A DNA stretch of 64,000 nucleotides, taken from contig NC_080420.1 of assembly GCF_029873635.1 (NCBI RefSeq), positions 34,556,231-34,620,230 of the forward strand, written 5' to 3'. How positions within the stretch are numbered: position 1 is the first letter of the stretch; every line of letters begins with the position of its first letter. A model generated the notes under the pieces. The model was given only the letters and a program-made list of their open reading frames with translations, was not told where the DNA came from and searched no databases. This document shows, one piece after another, positions 11,136 to 21,341 of the stretch. The stretch comes from Malania oleifera (taxonomy: Eukaryota > Streptophyta > Magnoliopsida > Santalales > Ximeniaceae). The translations under genes and the position numbers were made by a program.

Positions 11136-11829
11136 TGTAACGCCCGAACCCGCCAAGTGGGGTCCTGGGTATTATGTGTTCCATTCACCTATTTCTGATA
11201 CCATAAATGTCATTCACGCAATGAAAAATAATTAAACATTCTCCAAATAAAATACCAGAATTCTAAACTATACATCTCAAAAAGTATATCCATTCACTTT
11301 ATATTCCATAACCAGGAATTTAAACATAACTTTTAAATACTTCATATCTTACAACCACTCATAATTACCAAAAACTAAACCCTACCCTGGAGCTGACTAA
11401 GCTTAATCACTTGAAGGACTTGAAACGTTAACAATTCGCTAGGGTGAGACACCTCTTAATAAGGATGGAATAAATTATAACAGTGCGTGGCAGATGAGTA
11501 TTAGTGTATACAAAAATATATTCATTTGTTAATCAACATCAACTGACAAGACACATGCAGACTGTACTCACACATACATAATTAATTATAAGCGAGAGTT
11601 CCCGAGAATTGGGGAGATTACACGCCCATACATGTAACGCCTCTTTTGCTCTTATATCATTTGTAACTTTACCCTTTTCAATTTGGGTGTTGCTACAACT
11701 GATACTTATCAGGGCACTCACCTTATTCAGTAAGCTCTCAGACGGAGAGTTTTACTTCGCCATAAATATTCATGCATTTAAATTCACATATATGTACCCA
11801 CACACATTCAACATCAATCACACATTTCA

Positions 11830-11965
11830 ATCACATCCACACAAGATACTGCACGAGTTTCACATCCACACAAGATACTGCACAACTTTCACATCCACGT
11901 AGGATACTGTACAAGTCTCACATCCACACAGGATACTGCACAATTTTCACTTCCACATGGGATAC
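11830..11965. repeat. 29-bp tandem repeat, about five copies
   Basis: The unit contains CATCCACACAAGATACTGCA, repeated with small substitutions and one longer final copy. It lies inside the solo LTR. Confidence 0.75.
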
Positions 11966-12031
11966 TGCACAAGTTTCTCACAATTTACATTCATTGTTAC
12001 ACTTTCACAATGACCTATTTTTAGTATATTA

Positions 12032-12172
12032 GTAAAACAAACTCCTCAGGCATGCCAATGTTTTACCCCATTTATATAAATGACAATATAACGAACTCCT
12101 TAAGCTGCCAACGTTATATTGTGATTCATATCCAGGTAATATAACGAACTCATTAGGCCTGCCAACGTTATA
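12032..12172. repeat. Three consecutive hairpins with about 52-bp spacing
   Basis: Inverted repeats: GTAAAACA/TGTTTTAC (12032-12039, 12059-12066), CAATATAACG/CGTTATATTG (12084-12093, 12112-12121) and TATAACG/CGTTATA (12140-12146, 12166-12172). The loops are alike (AACTC...GCCAA) while the stem sequence of the first hairpin differs on both arms. Possible RNA or cruciform structure in the LTR; function unknown. Confidence 0.6.
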
Positions 12173-12794
12173 ATGTGATATACACGAATAACCACACAAA
12201 ACAAATCATCAACACATATCAATTCATTCACCATAGTAATCACCCAAATACACAAGATTAGATACCATAGTGACTCACAACCAGTTTATTATAAAGAGTT
12301 AATCTTATGCCACACAGTTTGGATGTCAACCATACTGTTATATACTATTAATAAATAATATACCCCACTCACATTGGTTTTGCCCCAAAATATGAATTAT
12401 AATAAAAAAAAAAACATCATTTTCAAATGCCTAATTTGTTCAGAAAATCATACATATATACACAAGCTTATAGACTCGAATTTAGCCGATTCAAACTTAA
12501 TAAAAAGCTAGCATAATTTATTCCCCTTACCTGTTCCTCGAAGTTCTACCTAAAACTTTCCAAAACCCTAAAACCTAGCCGCTCAAATCTACCAAGGATC
12601 GACGATCTACATGCCAAGAGGAGGGAGAGAGGATCGTGGAGCACCCGGGAGTGTTCTAAGAGGCTTAGAGGAGAGAGAGAGAGAGATAGAGAGAGATAGA
12701 TGATAGAGAAAGAGAGCTTCGGAGCTGAGAGAGAGGGAACTAGTTTTTCTAAAAAAAATGACCTAATGTCTATTTATAAGTAGGTTGTCCTCGT

Positions 12795-12927
12795 AGAAAA
12801 CCATCGATGATTTTTCTGTACTTGATGAAACCGTCGACAGTTTGGCACTTAAACGCTCTTGGTAGTTTGCCCTGCAGGAAAACCATCGACGATTTTTCTG
12901 AGTCCCACGAAACCGTCAATGGTTTGG
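12795..12927 (-). promoter_or_regulatory. Palindrome array upstream of a TATA box in the solo LTR
   Basis: Units AAAACCATCGATGATTTTT, AAACCGTCGACAGTTT, AAAACCATCGACGATTTTT and AAACCGTCAATGGTTT lie upstream, in minus-strand orientation, of TATAAATAG at about 12768-12776. They have the same core as the copia A array. Confidence 0.5.
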
Positions 12928-13020
12928 TCCTAGCCTAACCCTTTTTCCTTCATTTTTCTTATTTTTCCTTTCCTTTATTTATTTTTCTTTTATTTTCTAG
13001 GTTCAGGTCTTTATAAGAAA

Positions 13021-13276
13021 CCCAAGAGAGGGAGAAAAGCTCTTTGTATATTCAATTGAATTCTCTATATATAGGGGACCTGTATATATACAATTGCTGA
13101 AAAGAATCTACTAATAACCTCCTGTAGTATAACTACATTTCTACCCTATTTGTGTAGCACAACAAAGAATAAAAGTACAGAAAAATATGCTAACTGAACA
13201 CACTAACAAATGGATGAAACTCATCCTTCTTCAAAGTTGTGGTTGTGTGTGGATTGTTGTGGTTCATGCTTCAATA
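13021..13276 (-). repeat. Left LTR of copia B, second part
   Basis: Resumes the LTR after the solo LTR and ends TTCAATA. It is followed by the minus-strand polypurine tract (C-rich run on the plus strand, 13277-13291). Confidence 0.85.
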
Positions 13277-15518
13277 CCCCCTCCCCCCCCAGCAAGATAG
13301 AGAGTGGAGGTTGAGAAGTCCCATCTTGGATAAGTGATGATGAAGGACAATGAAGGGCAGAGCCTTTGTGAGAAGATCAACTAACTGAAGATAACTTGGA
13401 ACATAGCATGTGGAGACACTACCCTCTTGAATTTTGTCACGGATTAAGTGGCAATCAAGTGCAATGTGTTTAGTTCTTTTGTGGAAAATAGGGTTGGCAG
13501 CTATATGGATGGTAGCCTTGTTATTATAGTGCAATAAAGCAGCTTGGGGATAAGGCACTTGTAGTGTAGATAGAATAGAGTGCAACCAAGTTAGTTTAAA
13601 GCAAGTGACTGGCATTGATTGATACTCTGCTTTGGCCAAGGATTGAGACACAACAGACTGCTTCTTTGATTTCCAAGAAATCAAGGATGAACCAAGGAAG
13701 ATGTAGTACCCGGTGATAGAATGTCTGGTATCTGGGTAGGAGGCCTAATCCAAATCGCAATATGTTGCAAGTTGAAGAGAGGATGAGCTAGAAAGAATTA
13801 ACCCTTGACCAAACGCAACCTTGAGATATCTGAGAATTTCTTGAGCAGCTAACAGATGCATATTAGTGGATTTAGCCATAAATTGGCTTAGTGTTTGAAC
13901 ACTATAGTAGATGTCAGACTAAGTGATTGTGAGGTACAAAAGGTGACCAACTAACCTTCTATACACACTAGGGTCTGATAAGAAGTTGCATGTAGACTGA
14001 GTTATTTTGAGATTTTGTTCCATAGGAACGTTAGTAAGTTTACAACCCAAAGTTCCAGAATCTGCCAATATGTCCAAAGTGTATTTTCTTTGGCATAAAT
14101 GAATACCTTTTGAAGATCTTGCAATCTCAATACCAAGAAAGTACCTTAAAGAACCGAGATCCTTTATGTTAAATTTGCTGTCCGGGAAAGCTTTTAACTA
14201 GGTCATAGAATATTGAGATCATTGCTAGCCACAAGTATGTCTTCAATATACACAAGTAAAGCTGTGAATGAACCATTATTTTCCTTGGTGAAAAGGTTGT
14301 AGTCAGCCTTTGATTGAGAGAAACCAAATTCAAGCAAGGAGTTAGAGAACTTAGAATACCATTGCCTCGAAACTTGTTTGAGGCCCTATAAACTCTTAAG
14401 TAATTTACATACTTGGGTTGGAGTCCCTTTCGTGTAGCCAGGGGGTTTTCTCATGTAAATTTCCTTATTTAAGTCCCCATATAAAAAGGCATTGTTGACA
14501 TCAAACTGATGTAAATGCCAACCCTTAAGTGAAGCAATGGCCAAGAGACGTCTCATGGTTACCAATTTGGCAACAGGTGAGAATGTCTCATAAGAGTCTA
14601 CCCCTTCAAGTTGTGTGTAGCCCTTGGCTACTAAATGGGCCTTCAATCTTTCAACGAACTCATTGGAGTGATATTTCACTTTATAAACATACTTACAGTT
14701 AATTGGCACTTTGCTAGGAGGTAAATTTGTAAGTTCCCAAGTATTATTGGCCTCTAAGGTAGCAAGTTTGCTTTCTATGGCTTGACACCGACTTGGGTGT
14801 TTGAGGGCTTGTTGATAGGTTTGTGGTTCAAAGTGTGTGGAAATAGCTATGGAGAATGCTCGGTAGGTAGCTGAAAAAGCTTGATAAGATAAAGTATTAG
14901 CAAATGGAAATGAAGTACCAGATAAATAGTCGAGTTGCTTATGCAACAATTGGATGGAAGAAGTGAGAGATGTTTGTTGACAATGAAAATCTTGCAAGTA
15001 TTTGGGTGCATTCCTAGCTCTGGTTGATCTGTGAGGAAGGGGGGAGGTTGTGGGGTGAAAAGGGAAGAGGAGAATGGTGAGAATGTGAAGAAGAAGGGGA
15101 ATCAGAAGGAGCAGTATAGGACATCTTGAGACAAGATGGGACAAAACTAGAAGTAGAGGAATCTTGAGATGAAGTAGGTGGGGAAGTAGGGGGTTCTGGG
15201 AAGGAAATGTGAATGGAGTAGGAGGAATAAGAGGGATAGAAGAAGTATGACGTGAATTGATGCTGGGGAGACTTTTATTGAAAGGAAAGACACTTTCATG
15301 AAACACAACATCTCAAGAAAGAAAATTTTGTTCAGTTTCCAAGTCTAATAGTTTATAACCTTTTACTCCAAAGGAGTAACCTAGAAAAATACACCTTCTC
15401 CCTCATGGAGCAAATTTCTTTCTCCCATGGGTTAAAGTGGAGGAAAAACAAAGGCAACCGAAAATTCTAATGTGGTGGTACGTGGGAAGCTTATGAAAAA
15501 GGCTTTTGTAAGGGGTTT
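13271..15518 (-). pseudogene. Copia B integrase C-terminus, RT and RNase H
   Basis: On the minus strand, 15518-15300 matches the integrase C-terminal region (VFGCLCFS...GYKLLDLET), and 15306-14386 is an open frame with the RT start (NTWELTNLPP...VYKVKYHSN...QFDVNNAFLYGDL). The RT continues through broken frames to 13690. RNase H is the frame 13684-13271 (WKSKKQSVVSQSLAKAEYQ...TKHIALDCHLIRDK...VDLLTKAL). Stops and frameshifts separate the parts. The integrase is cut at 15518 by copia C. Confidence 0.85.
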
Positions 15519-16064
15519 TGTTGTTTATGGTGTGGCTCTTATACTTGGAGTTTCATAAACAAGGGAAGGAAGAAGAAAATGGAGGGGCTGCACAGCAGAC
15601 ACTCATCAACAAGTGCCCTGAGCTCATTGACGAATAGATACCGAGAGTTAGAATTTCCCAGAATTGAAGACTCGTCGACGAGAGTATGGACATGTTGACG
15701 AGTGGTCTTCTTCGTATCGTCGACAAATCCTCGTACTCGTCGATGAGTGTCACCTGGGCCGTGAAGAGAAATTCAAAATTTGAATTTGGACATTATGGTA
15801 GCTGGGTATTTGGAGGGAAACCTTCGAGAAACTTCTATTTATGTACTTCTGAATGTATTTTGTTTATAGAGAACTTTGTAGACTAGTGTATTGTTGTTCT
15901 TCACATTATAGTGAATATTGAGTGCTATTTGCTTTATTCTTATATGATAAATTATTATTTTCTCATCCATATTGGTTGTGTGTTGTTGAGGCTTGGTGAT
16001 TTGTTGCAAGTTTACAACTTCCGCTGAGCGTGTGTGTATCCTATACTCAATTAATATCACAAAA
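15519..16064 (+). repeat. Left LTR of copia C
   Basis: About 546 bp. It carries a TCGTCGACGAG palindrome array (about 15600-15748), then a TATA-like box CTATTTATG near 15836-15844. It matches the right LTR over its whole length with many transitions. Confidence 0.85.
15600..15748 (+). promoter_or_regulatory. TCGTCGACGAG palindrome array in the copia C LTR
   Basis: Perfect CTCGTCGACGAG at 15671-15682, further GTCGAC at 15719-15724 and degenerate units (CTCATCAACAAG, CTCATTGACGAA, ATGTTGACGAG, CTCGTCGATGAG), upstream of CTATTTATG near 15836. The right LTR carries the same array at about 18980-19120, with CTCGTCGACGAG at 18981-18992. Confidence 0.55.
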
Positions 16065-16086
16065 AAATGGTATGAGGGCGATTGTT

Positions 16087-16737
16087 ATTATGGCATCGAG
16101 ATCATCTTTTGCAAGATTTGACGTTGTCAAATTCGATGGAACTGAAAACTTTAGTTTATGGCAAAGGAGAGTAAAAGACATTCTTGTGCAACAGGGAATG
16201 ACTAAGACTCTACTTGGTGTTCAACCGATTGGAATGGACGAGACAACATAGAGAGAATTGGAAGCAAAGGCAGTTTCTACAATACGCTTGTGTTTGGCTA
16301 ATGAAATTCTTTATCATGCGATGAAGGAGGATTCTCTAGCAGCTGTGTGGTCAAAGCTTGAAAGCCGGTATATGTCTAAATCCTTGTCGAACAAACTTTT
16401 TCTTAAGCAAAGATTGTATTGGCTTAAGATGGTCAAGGGTTCAAATTTGATCCAACATATCAACATTTTTAATCAAATTGTGAGTGATTTGGAACATGTT
16501 GATATAACATTCGAGGAGGAAGATAAAGCATTTATGCTATTAAATTCCCTTCCTACGTCTCAAACTTATGAAATTTTGGTTACAACTCTTACATGGGGCA
16601 AAGATAATATGAATTTGGAAGAAGAAACAAGTGCATTGTTTGGTTTTCATCAAAGAATGGTGATTAGCAATGAAGCTTCGCATGGTGAAGGACTTGTTGT
16701 AAAAGGTAATCAAGAACATGGGAGACATAAGTCCTAA
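16087..16737 (+). pseudogene. Copia C gag
   Basis: From the ATG region near 16063-16090 the frame reads a typical copia gag (FARFDVVKFDGTENFSLWQRR, then VWSKLESRYMSKSLSNKLFLKQRLY and HINIFNQIVSDL). An in-frame TAG near 16249-16251 splits it, and a second stop occurs at 16735-16737. The spacing and blocks are those of UBN2-type gag; the protein is otherwise well preserved. Confidence 0.85.
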
Positions 16738-17244
16738 GGAAAATCTCGGTTGCAGTTCGAGAAGAAGAAGAAGGACGTGAAATGCTTTAAGTGCGGTGAA
16801 ATCGAGCACATAAGGCCAGAATGTCCGGATTGGAAGAAAGGGAATTCTGAAAATCAACAAGGTTCATCAAAATTTGCTTGTGTAGTGGAAAGAGATTCAT
16901 AATGCTGTGATGGAGATATGTTGTGTATTTCATCAGGTTTGGAGTGCCTCATAGAATACTCTTGGATACTTGATACCAGATGCTCTTATCATATGACAAA
17001 AAACAAAAAATGGTTTGAAACCTACAAGTCAGTCAATACTGGTTGTGTTTTGATGGGAAATCATATTTCATGCAAAATACTTGGTATTGGAGATGTAAAA
17101 ATAAAAATGTATGATGGTGTCATTAGATCTATATATGATGTAAGGCATGTGAAGGGTCTAGGAAAGAGTGTTATTTCATCGGGTATTTTAGACTGTAACG
17201 AGTATAGTCACGAGTCTAAAAAAAGGAGAAATGAAGGTGTGTGA
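16738..17244 (+). pseudogene. Copia C zinc knuckle and protease
   Basis: After the second gag stop the frame shows CFKCGEIEHIRPECP, an intact C-x2-C-x4-H-x4-C knuckle (about 16780-16825), then another stop. From 16918 the protease region follows, with W-I-L-D-T-R-C-S-Y-H-M-T at about 16963-16998. The catalytic D-S/T-G is changed to D-T-R (16972-16980), expected to abolish activity. Confidence 0.8.
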
Positions 17245-18897
17245 AGGCGATTCAACAATGATGAAAGGAGAAAAGATAGAGGGAAATATTTATATACTGC
17301 AGGGTGTTACGGTTGTAGGTGGAACCGTGGAGATGCAGCCATTGAATCTGAATCAGTTACTTTGTGGTATATGCAGTTGAAGCATATGGGTGACTACATA
17401 TATTCAGATGTTTGAGAACCAATGATGATAGCATCAAAGGAGAGGCATATGTATTTTGTGAGTTTATCACGAAGGGTCTTGGTGTACTTCATGCAATGGC
17501 TAAGGTGGAGAACAAGACTAAGAGAGAAATCCTTATGTTAGACATTGGGGACTGAGCATGCTGGTTTTGTTCAATAAGTTTTGTGAGCAGGGCAGGTTAT
17601 ATGTAGTTACTTCTTTATAAAGTCAGGAGTATGGTGCGTTTCTCGTATGGTCGATCGCCAAAAGTATCGCTAGATGGGAAAGTTGCAAGTGAATTGTGGG
17701 CATGTTTTTGCAATAGACTACTCGGTTGTGAGTAAATGTCCACTGGTGCACTATTCTAGTGATGGAGGATCTAGGCTTGGTGTTTTGTCCGGACAGTACC
17801 TCTTTCTTTATTCAATAAGAAAAGAGGGTGCAAGCTGGGTGATCCTGTAGCAAACAAAGGCGTGATCGAGGACATGACTTTTTGTTGATGAAGCCATAGG
17901 GTAGCGTACTCAGGTAAAGGAAGAGAAACAGAAATGCCAGAAAACTGCAGTAGCAACAATCATGTTATTCAGGTGGAGTTAGGGATTCAAGGTAGAAATG
18001 CGGGGAGTTCTAACTCATGTTAACAAGATCATAGATTAAATGGGCTTGTGATGCAGGTGGAGCAACAGACTCAGGGCAGAGATGACATTGGTCATATTGT
18101 AGGGAGTTTCAACTTGGGAGACCACAAAATCATCGTAAGCTCATGTGCACTATCAGACCACCACTCAGGTGTGTGAGGTGCTGAGATTTCCAATATGGAA
18201 GAGGATGATAAGATGCAGTGGGGTGATATGTCTATTGTGTATGAATGACATGTTATTGACTGGAAATGCTTTAACTGAGGCTTTAATCAGTTAGAAACTC
18301 TGTTGGAAGGTTTTGACATGAATGTGTTCGGGTACGACCAAGATGGGTCTTGGTTTGTTGATTCACATGGACAAAGCTGTAAGGAGATTGGTATTATCTC
18401 ATGGTGCTTTGTGGATGAAACTGTAAGGAGACTTTGTTTGCCATCTCAAAAGGGTTCAATGGAGAATCGTTGTGAAATGTCTACTGCTCGGTATCCAAGG
18501 ATGGGCTGTGATGTTCGGGATATATCAAAGGTCCTCCATGATTGTGTAAATGGGGTGTTGCAACAGAGTGGACCGTCAATTGTGAGATCTATTGAAGACT
18601 ATGTAGGGGGCTTTTGTAATATAAGGCTTGCAGCAGTGTTTGTTTATCATTGTTGGAAGACTTTGTTGGAAGCCTAAGGTGAAGTCTTCAGGTGATGAAT
18701 CTACAACTACATTGGGGTTGATGGTAGAAGCTAAAGCTGCCATCGGTAAGTTCAAGCGGTATTGCTTGGACTTGGTATTTGTCTCCAAGTGTTAGAAGGG
18801 AGACATAACCCTATTGGGCGATTCAAGTTCAAGGTGGAGCAGTTCATATGTTTTTCAGTATTCTCCTAAAGGAGCGTATAATTGCCAAGGTGGAGAT
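17245..18897 (+). pseudogene. Copia C degenerate pol remnant
   Basis: Several short frames resemble copia pol: pre-integrase (GGTVEMQ...SVTLWYMQLKHMG), integrase (YIYSDV), an RT palm fragment near 18220-18290 (CMNDMLLTGN, replacing YVDD) and the C-terminal end (SSRWSSS...) before the polypurine tract. Frames shift repeatedly and long parts are missing. No single open frame is credible. Confidence 0.55.
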
Positions 18898-19442
18898 TGT
18901 TGTTTATGGTGTGACTTTTATACTTGAAGTTTCATAAACAAGGGAAAGAAGAAGAACATGGAGGGGTTGCACAACAGGCACTCGTCGACGAGTGCCGTGA
19001 ACTCGCCGATGAGTAGATATCGAGAGTCAGAATTTCTCATAATTGAAGACTCATCAACGAGAGTGTGGACATCTCGACAAGTGGTCTTCTTCGTATCGTC
19101 GATGAATCCTTGTACTCGCCTGGGCCACGAAGAGAAATTCAAAATTTGAATTTGGGCGTTATGGTAGTTGGGTATTTGGAGGGAAACCTTCGAGAAACTT
19201 CTATTTATGTACTTTTGAATGTATTTTGTTTATAGAGAACTTTGTAAGACTAGTGTATTGTTGTTGTATTGTTGTTCTTCACATTATAGTGAATATTGAG
19301 TGTCATTTACTTTATTCTTATGTGATAAATTGTTGTTTTCTCATCCATATTGGTTGTGTGTTGTTGAGGATTGGTGATTTGTTGCAAGTTTACATCTTCC
19401 GCTGAGTGTGTGTGTATCCTATACTCAATTAATATCACAACA
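18898..19442 (+). repeat. Right LTR of copia C
   Basis: 545 bp, starts TGTTGTTTATGG and ends ATATCACAACA, followed by the target duplication GGTTT. It shows more changed palindrome units than the left LTR, mostly C/T and G/A. Confidence 0.85.
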
Positions 19443-19670
19443 GGTTTAGTTATGAAGTAAGGGGGTGGAAATCCTATTAATAATGTAAACAAAAGTCAAT
19501 TAATCTGAAACCAATGCAGCAGCGAGAGTGTCACCATTGTCAATGCGAAAATGATTGAAAGGATTTGAAAAATTGAAAAACTTTTCATTTGGGTTTTTAT
19601 CGTGAGGTGAATTGGGAGAATCTGCTTCTTCAATAATGGTTGTCATGACTTGGATTTAGGATCAAGGGGA

Positions 19671-19682
19671 GCTTTGATACCA
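19671..19682 (-). other. Primer-binding site of copia B
   Basis: The minus strand reads TGGTATCAAAGC, one change from the initiator-Met complement TGGTATCAGAGC, directly adjacent to the right LTR. Confidence 0.75.
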
Positions 19683-19984
19683 TGTAAGAAAATGAAGAAG
19701 AAGATGAATGTGCAGAGAAGAGAAACCCAGGAGAGGGAGAAAAACTCTCTGTATATTCAATTGAATTCTCTGTATACAGGGGACTTGTATATATACAATT
19801 GTTGAAAAGAATATACTAACAACTTCCTCTAGTATAACTACATTTATATCCTTTTTTATACAGCACAACAAAGAATAAAAGTATAGAAAAATATGCTAAC
19901 TAAATACACTAACAAATGGATGAAAATCATCCTTCTTCAAAGCTATGGTTGTGTGTGTGGATTGCTGTGGTTCATGCTCCAATA
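19683..19984 (-). repeat. Right (5') LTR of copia B
   Basis: 302 bp, uninterrupted partner of the split left LTR. It starts TGTAAGAAAATG and ends CTCCAATA on the plus strand. Confidence 0.85.
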
Positions 19985-21152
19985 GTTCGAGAGTGACTGA
20001 AGAGAAAAGACAAATCACAACATTCATTGCTTGTGTTTGGGCTTTGGAGGCATTGCGATGAGAAGGTTTTCAAGATCTTTAAGGGATTTTGCCTCAAAGT
20101 TTATGGAAAGAAAGTAAAGACTATAAGAAAACACGTGAAAGAATGCCAAACGTCTCTTTCCTTCCCAAAAGCATTTTCGCAGAATTCCAAATCCTAGTAA
20201 TCTTCAACCTAACAAAGGCACAGGTTCATATAGTAACCTGATTCAATGAAATACATGAAAATTCAGTAGATTATAGGGGTTTTTGCAAGGAGGAGGTTTC
20301 GGTGAGTGGAGAGAGTTTGGTTGGATTGTCGATGGTGATGCCGTCGAGGCCATCACATTGGGAAGGAGAGGGGAAGTGCCGGCGACGCAATCTGGGAGAA
20401 GGGGAATTGGCAACGTGGAGGCAGGAAAGAGAAAAAACAAATGATGCCAATATTGATTATTATTTTTTAAATAAAAAATGGAAGAAAACACTGAACTGAG
20501 TTGGAGGAGAGAAGAACACTGAACTGAAAAAATGAAATTTAAATTCACTTTTAGTAGGATTGTTGGAGGTGTGTTATATGCTTTTTTACTTTCCTGTCAC
20601 AAGTAAGTAATTTTTTAATAAATGAAATAATTATTTATATGAAGTTGGGGATTCAGAAAGATGACACCAAAGGGAATCTTTTTTATAATAGTATAGATGA
20701 AAAAATATAAAAATAAAAGAAACATGCTAGTAGATCTATGAAGTTGTTATAAAATGATGAATACATAAAATGGAGAAGGGAAGAAGAGGAATTGGAGGAG
20801 AGAAGAAGAAGTGAATTGTAAAAAAGAAACTAAGGACAATAAAATGAAAAGAAGAAACTAACGCCGCTTTTCGTTGAATTGTTGAATGTGAGTTATATAT
20901 AATTTTAGTTTTATATTCGGACTAGTTAATTTTTTTAGTAAATAAAAGAATTATTTGTAAGAGATTAATATGAGAATTTAAAAAGATGGTACAAAGGAAT
21001 CCTAGTATAGATACGAATCGAATAAATAGATTTTCACCATATTCGCAATTGGTTAAGAACTCGGAGGCGTTCCAAGGACCTAGGGTCTCAAATTTGTGCG
21101 GTGGGACACGTCATACATGTTCTACCCTTCTGCCATCCACAGGTTGTCTCTA
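19985..21152 (+). promoter_or_regulatory. Upstream region of TRAX with a segmental direct duplication
   Basis: No recognised gene. Two diverged direct copies lie at about 20501-20700 and 20791-21010. They share GGAGGAGAGAAGAA, GTTATAT, TTAATAAATGAAA-like and AAAGATG...CAAAGGAATC blocks in the same order. The proximal copy ends about 140 bp before the start codon. No clear TATA box is seen; a broad dispersed promoter is possible. An in-frame ATG at 21117 lies 12 codons upstream of the chosen start. Confidence 0.45.
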
Positions 21153-21186
21153 ATGGCTGCCAAACCCCATCAACGCCTCCATCAAA
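21153..21186 (+). CDS. TRAX: TRAX exon 1
   Basis: 34 nt coding residues 1-11 and the first base of codon 12; donor GTACTC at 21187. The start context has G at +4. Confidence 0.85.
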
Positions 21187-21285
21187 GTACTCTTTCTCCC
21201 TCCCTCCCTCCCTCTTCTGGCTCAGAGTTTCACCCAGAACCTTCTTTGTGTTTTCCGTTGCTTTGCAGCTTCATTTCTAATTCTG

Positions 21286-21341
<56 letters not shown>

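Larger units (their letters stand above)
11136..13015 (-). mobile_element. Solo LTR (1,880 bp) inside the LTR of copia B
   Basis: Begins TGTAACGCCC and ends CTTTATA, flanked by the exact 5-bp duplication AGAAA. Aligning the interrupted copia LTR with its intact partner at 19683-19984 places the insertion precisely. No coding domain is present. In minus-strand orientation it has palindromes at 12795-12927, then a TATA box (TATAAATAG near 12768-12776), then a microsatellite-rich leader. It also holds a 29-bp tandem repeat and three hairpins. It belongs to the same or a related family as the fragment at 1-445. Confidence 0.75.
15519..19442 (+). mobile_element. Ty1/copia retrotransposon C, complete ends, nested in copia B
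   Basis: Plus-strand element with LTRs at 15519-16064 and 18898-19442, both beginning TGTTGTTTATGG, and an exact target duplication GGTTT (15514-15518, 19443-19447). A degenerate initiator-Met primer-binding site (TGGTATGAGGGC, 16068-16079) follows the left LTR. The tract GCCAAGGTGGAGAT precedes the right one. The internal 2.8 kb codes a recognisable gag, zinc knuckle and protease, then rapidly decaying integrase/RT traces. It is shorter than a full copia, so pol is partly deleted. Confidence 0.9.
11093..19984 (-). mobile_element. Ty1/copia retrotransposon B, host of two later insertions
   Basis: Minus-strand copia with near-matching flanks GATCG (11088-11092) and GTTCG (19985-19989). LTRs are about 300 bp: the left one is split (11093-11135 plus 13021-13276), the right one is 19683-19984. 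The primer-binding site is at 19671-19682. Removing the solo LTR (11136-13015) and copia C (15519-19442) leaves only about 3.1 kb: RNase H, RT and a C-terminal piece of integrase. Gag, protease and most of integrase are deleted. It is the oldest layer of this nest. Confidence 0.85.

Noticed and set aside
18303..18677. 124-residue frame as a host gene
   Set aside because: It lies within copia C between degenerate RT traces and the polypurine tract, and shows no independent family motif; treated as shifted-frame pol remnant.
20243..20548. GC-richer region with frames on both strands upstream of TRAX
   Set aside because: Proline/serine-rich frames with no recognised domain, no splice-consistent extension and part of a duplicated upstream stretch.
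21117..21152. Upstream in-frame ATG as the TRAX start
   Set aside because: The added 12 residues are not family-like, while [11 protein letters not shown] at 21153 is the conserved plant N-terminus. Not fully excluded.
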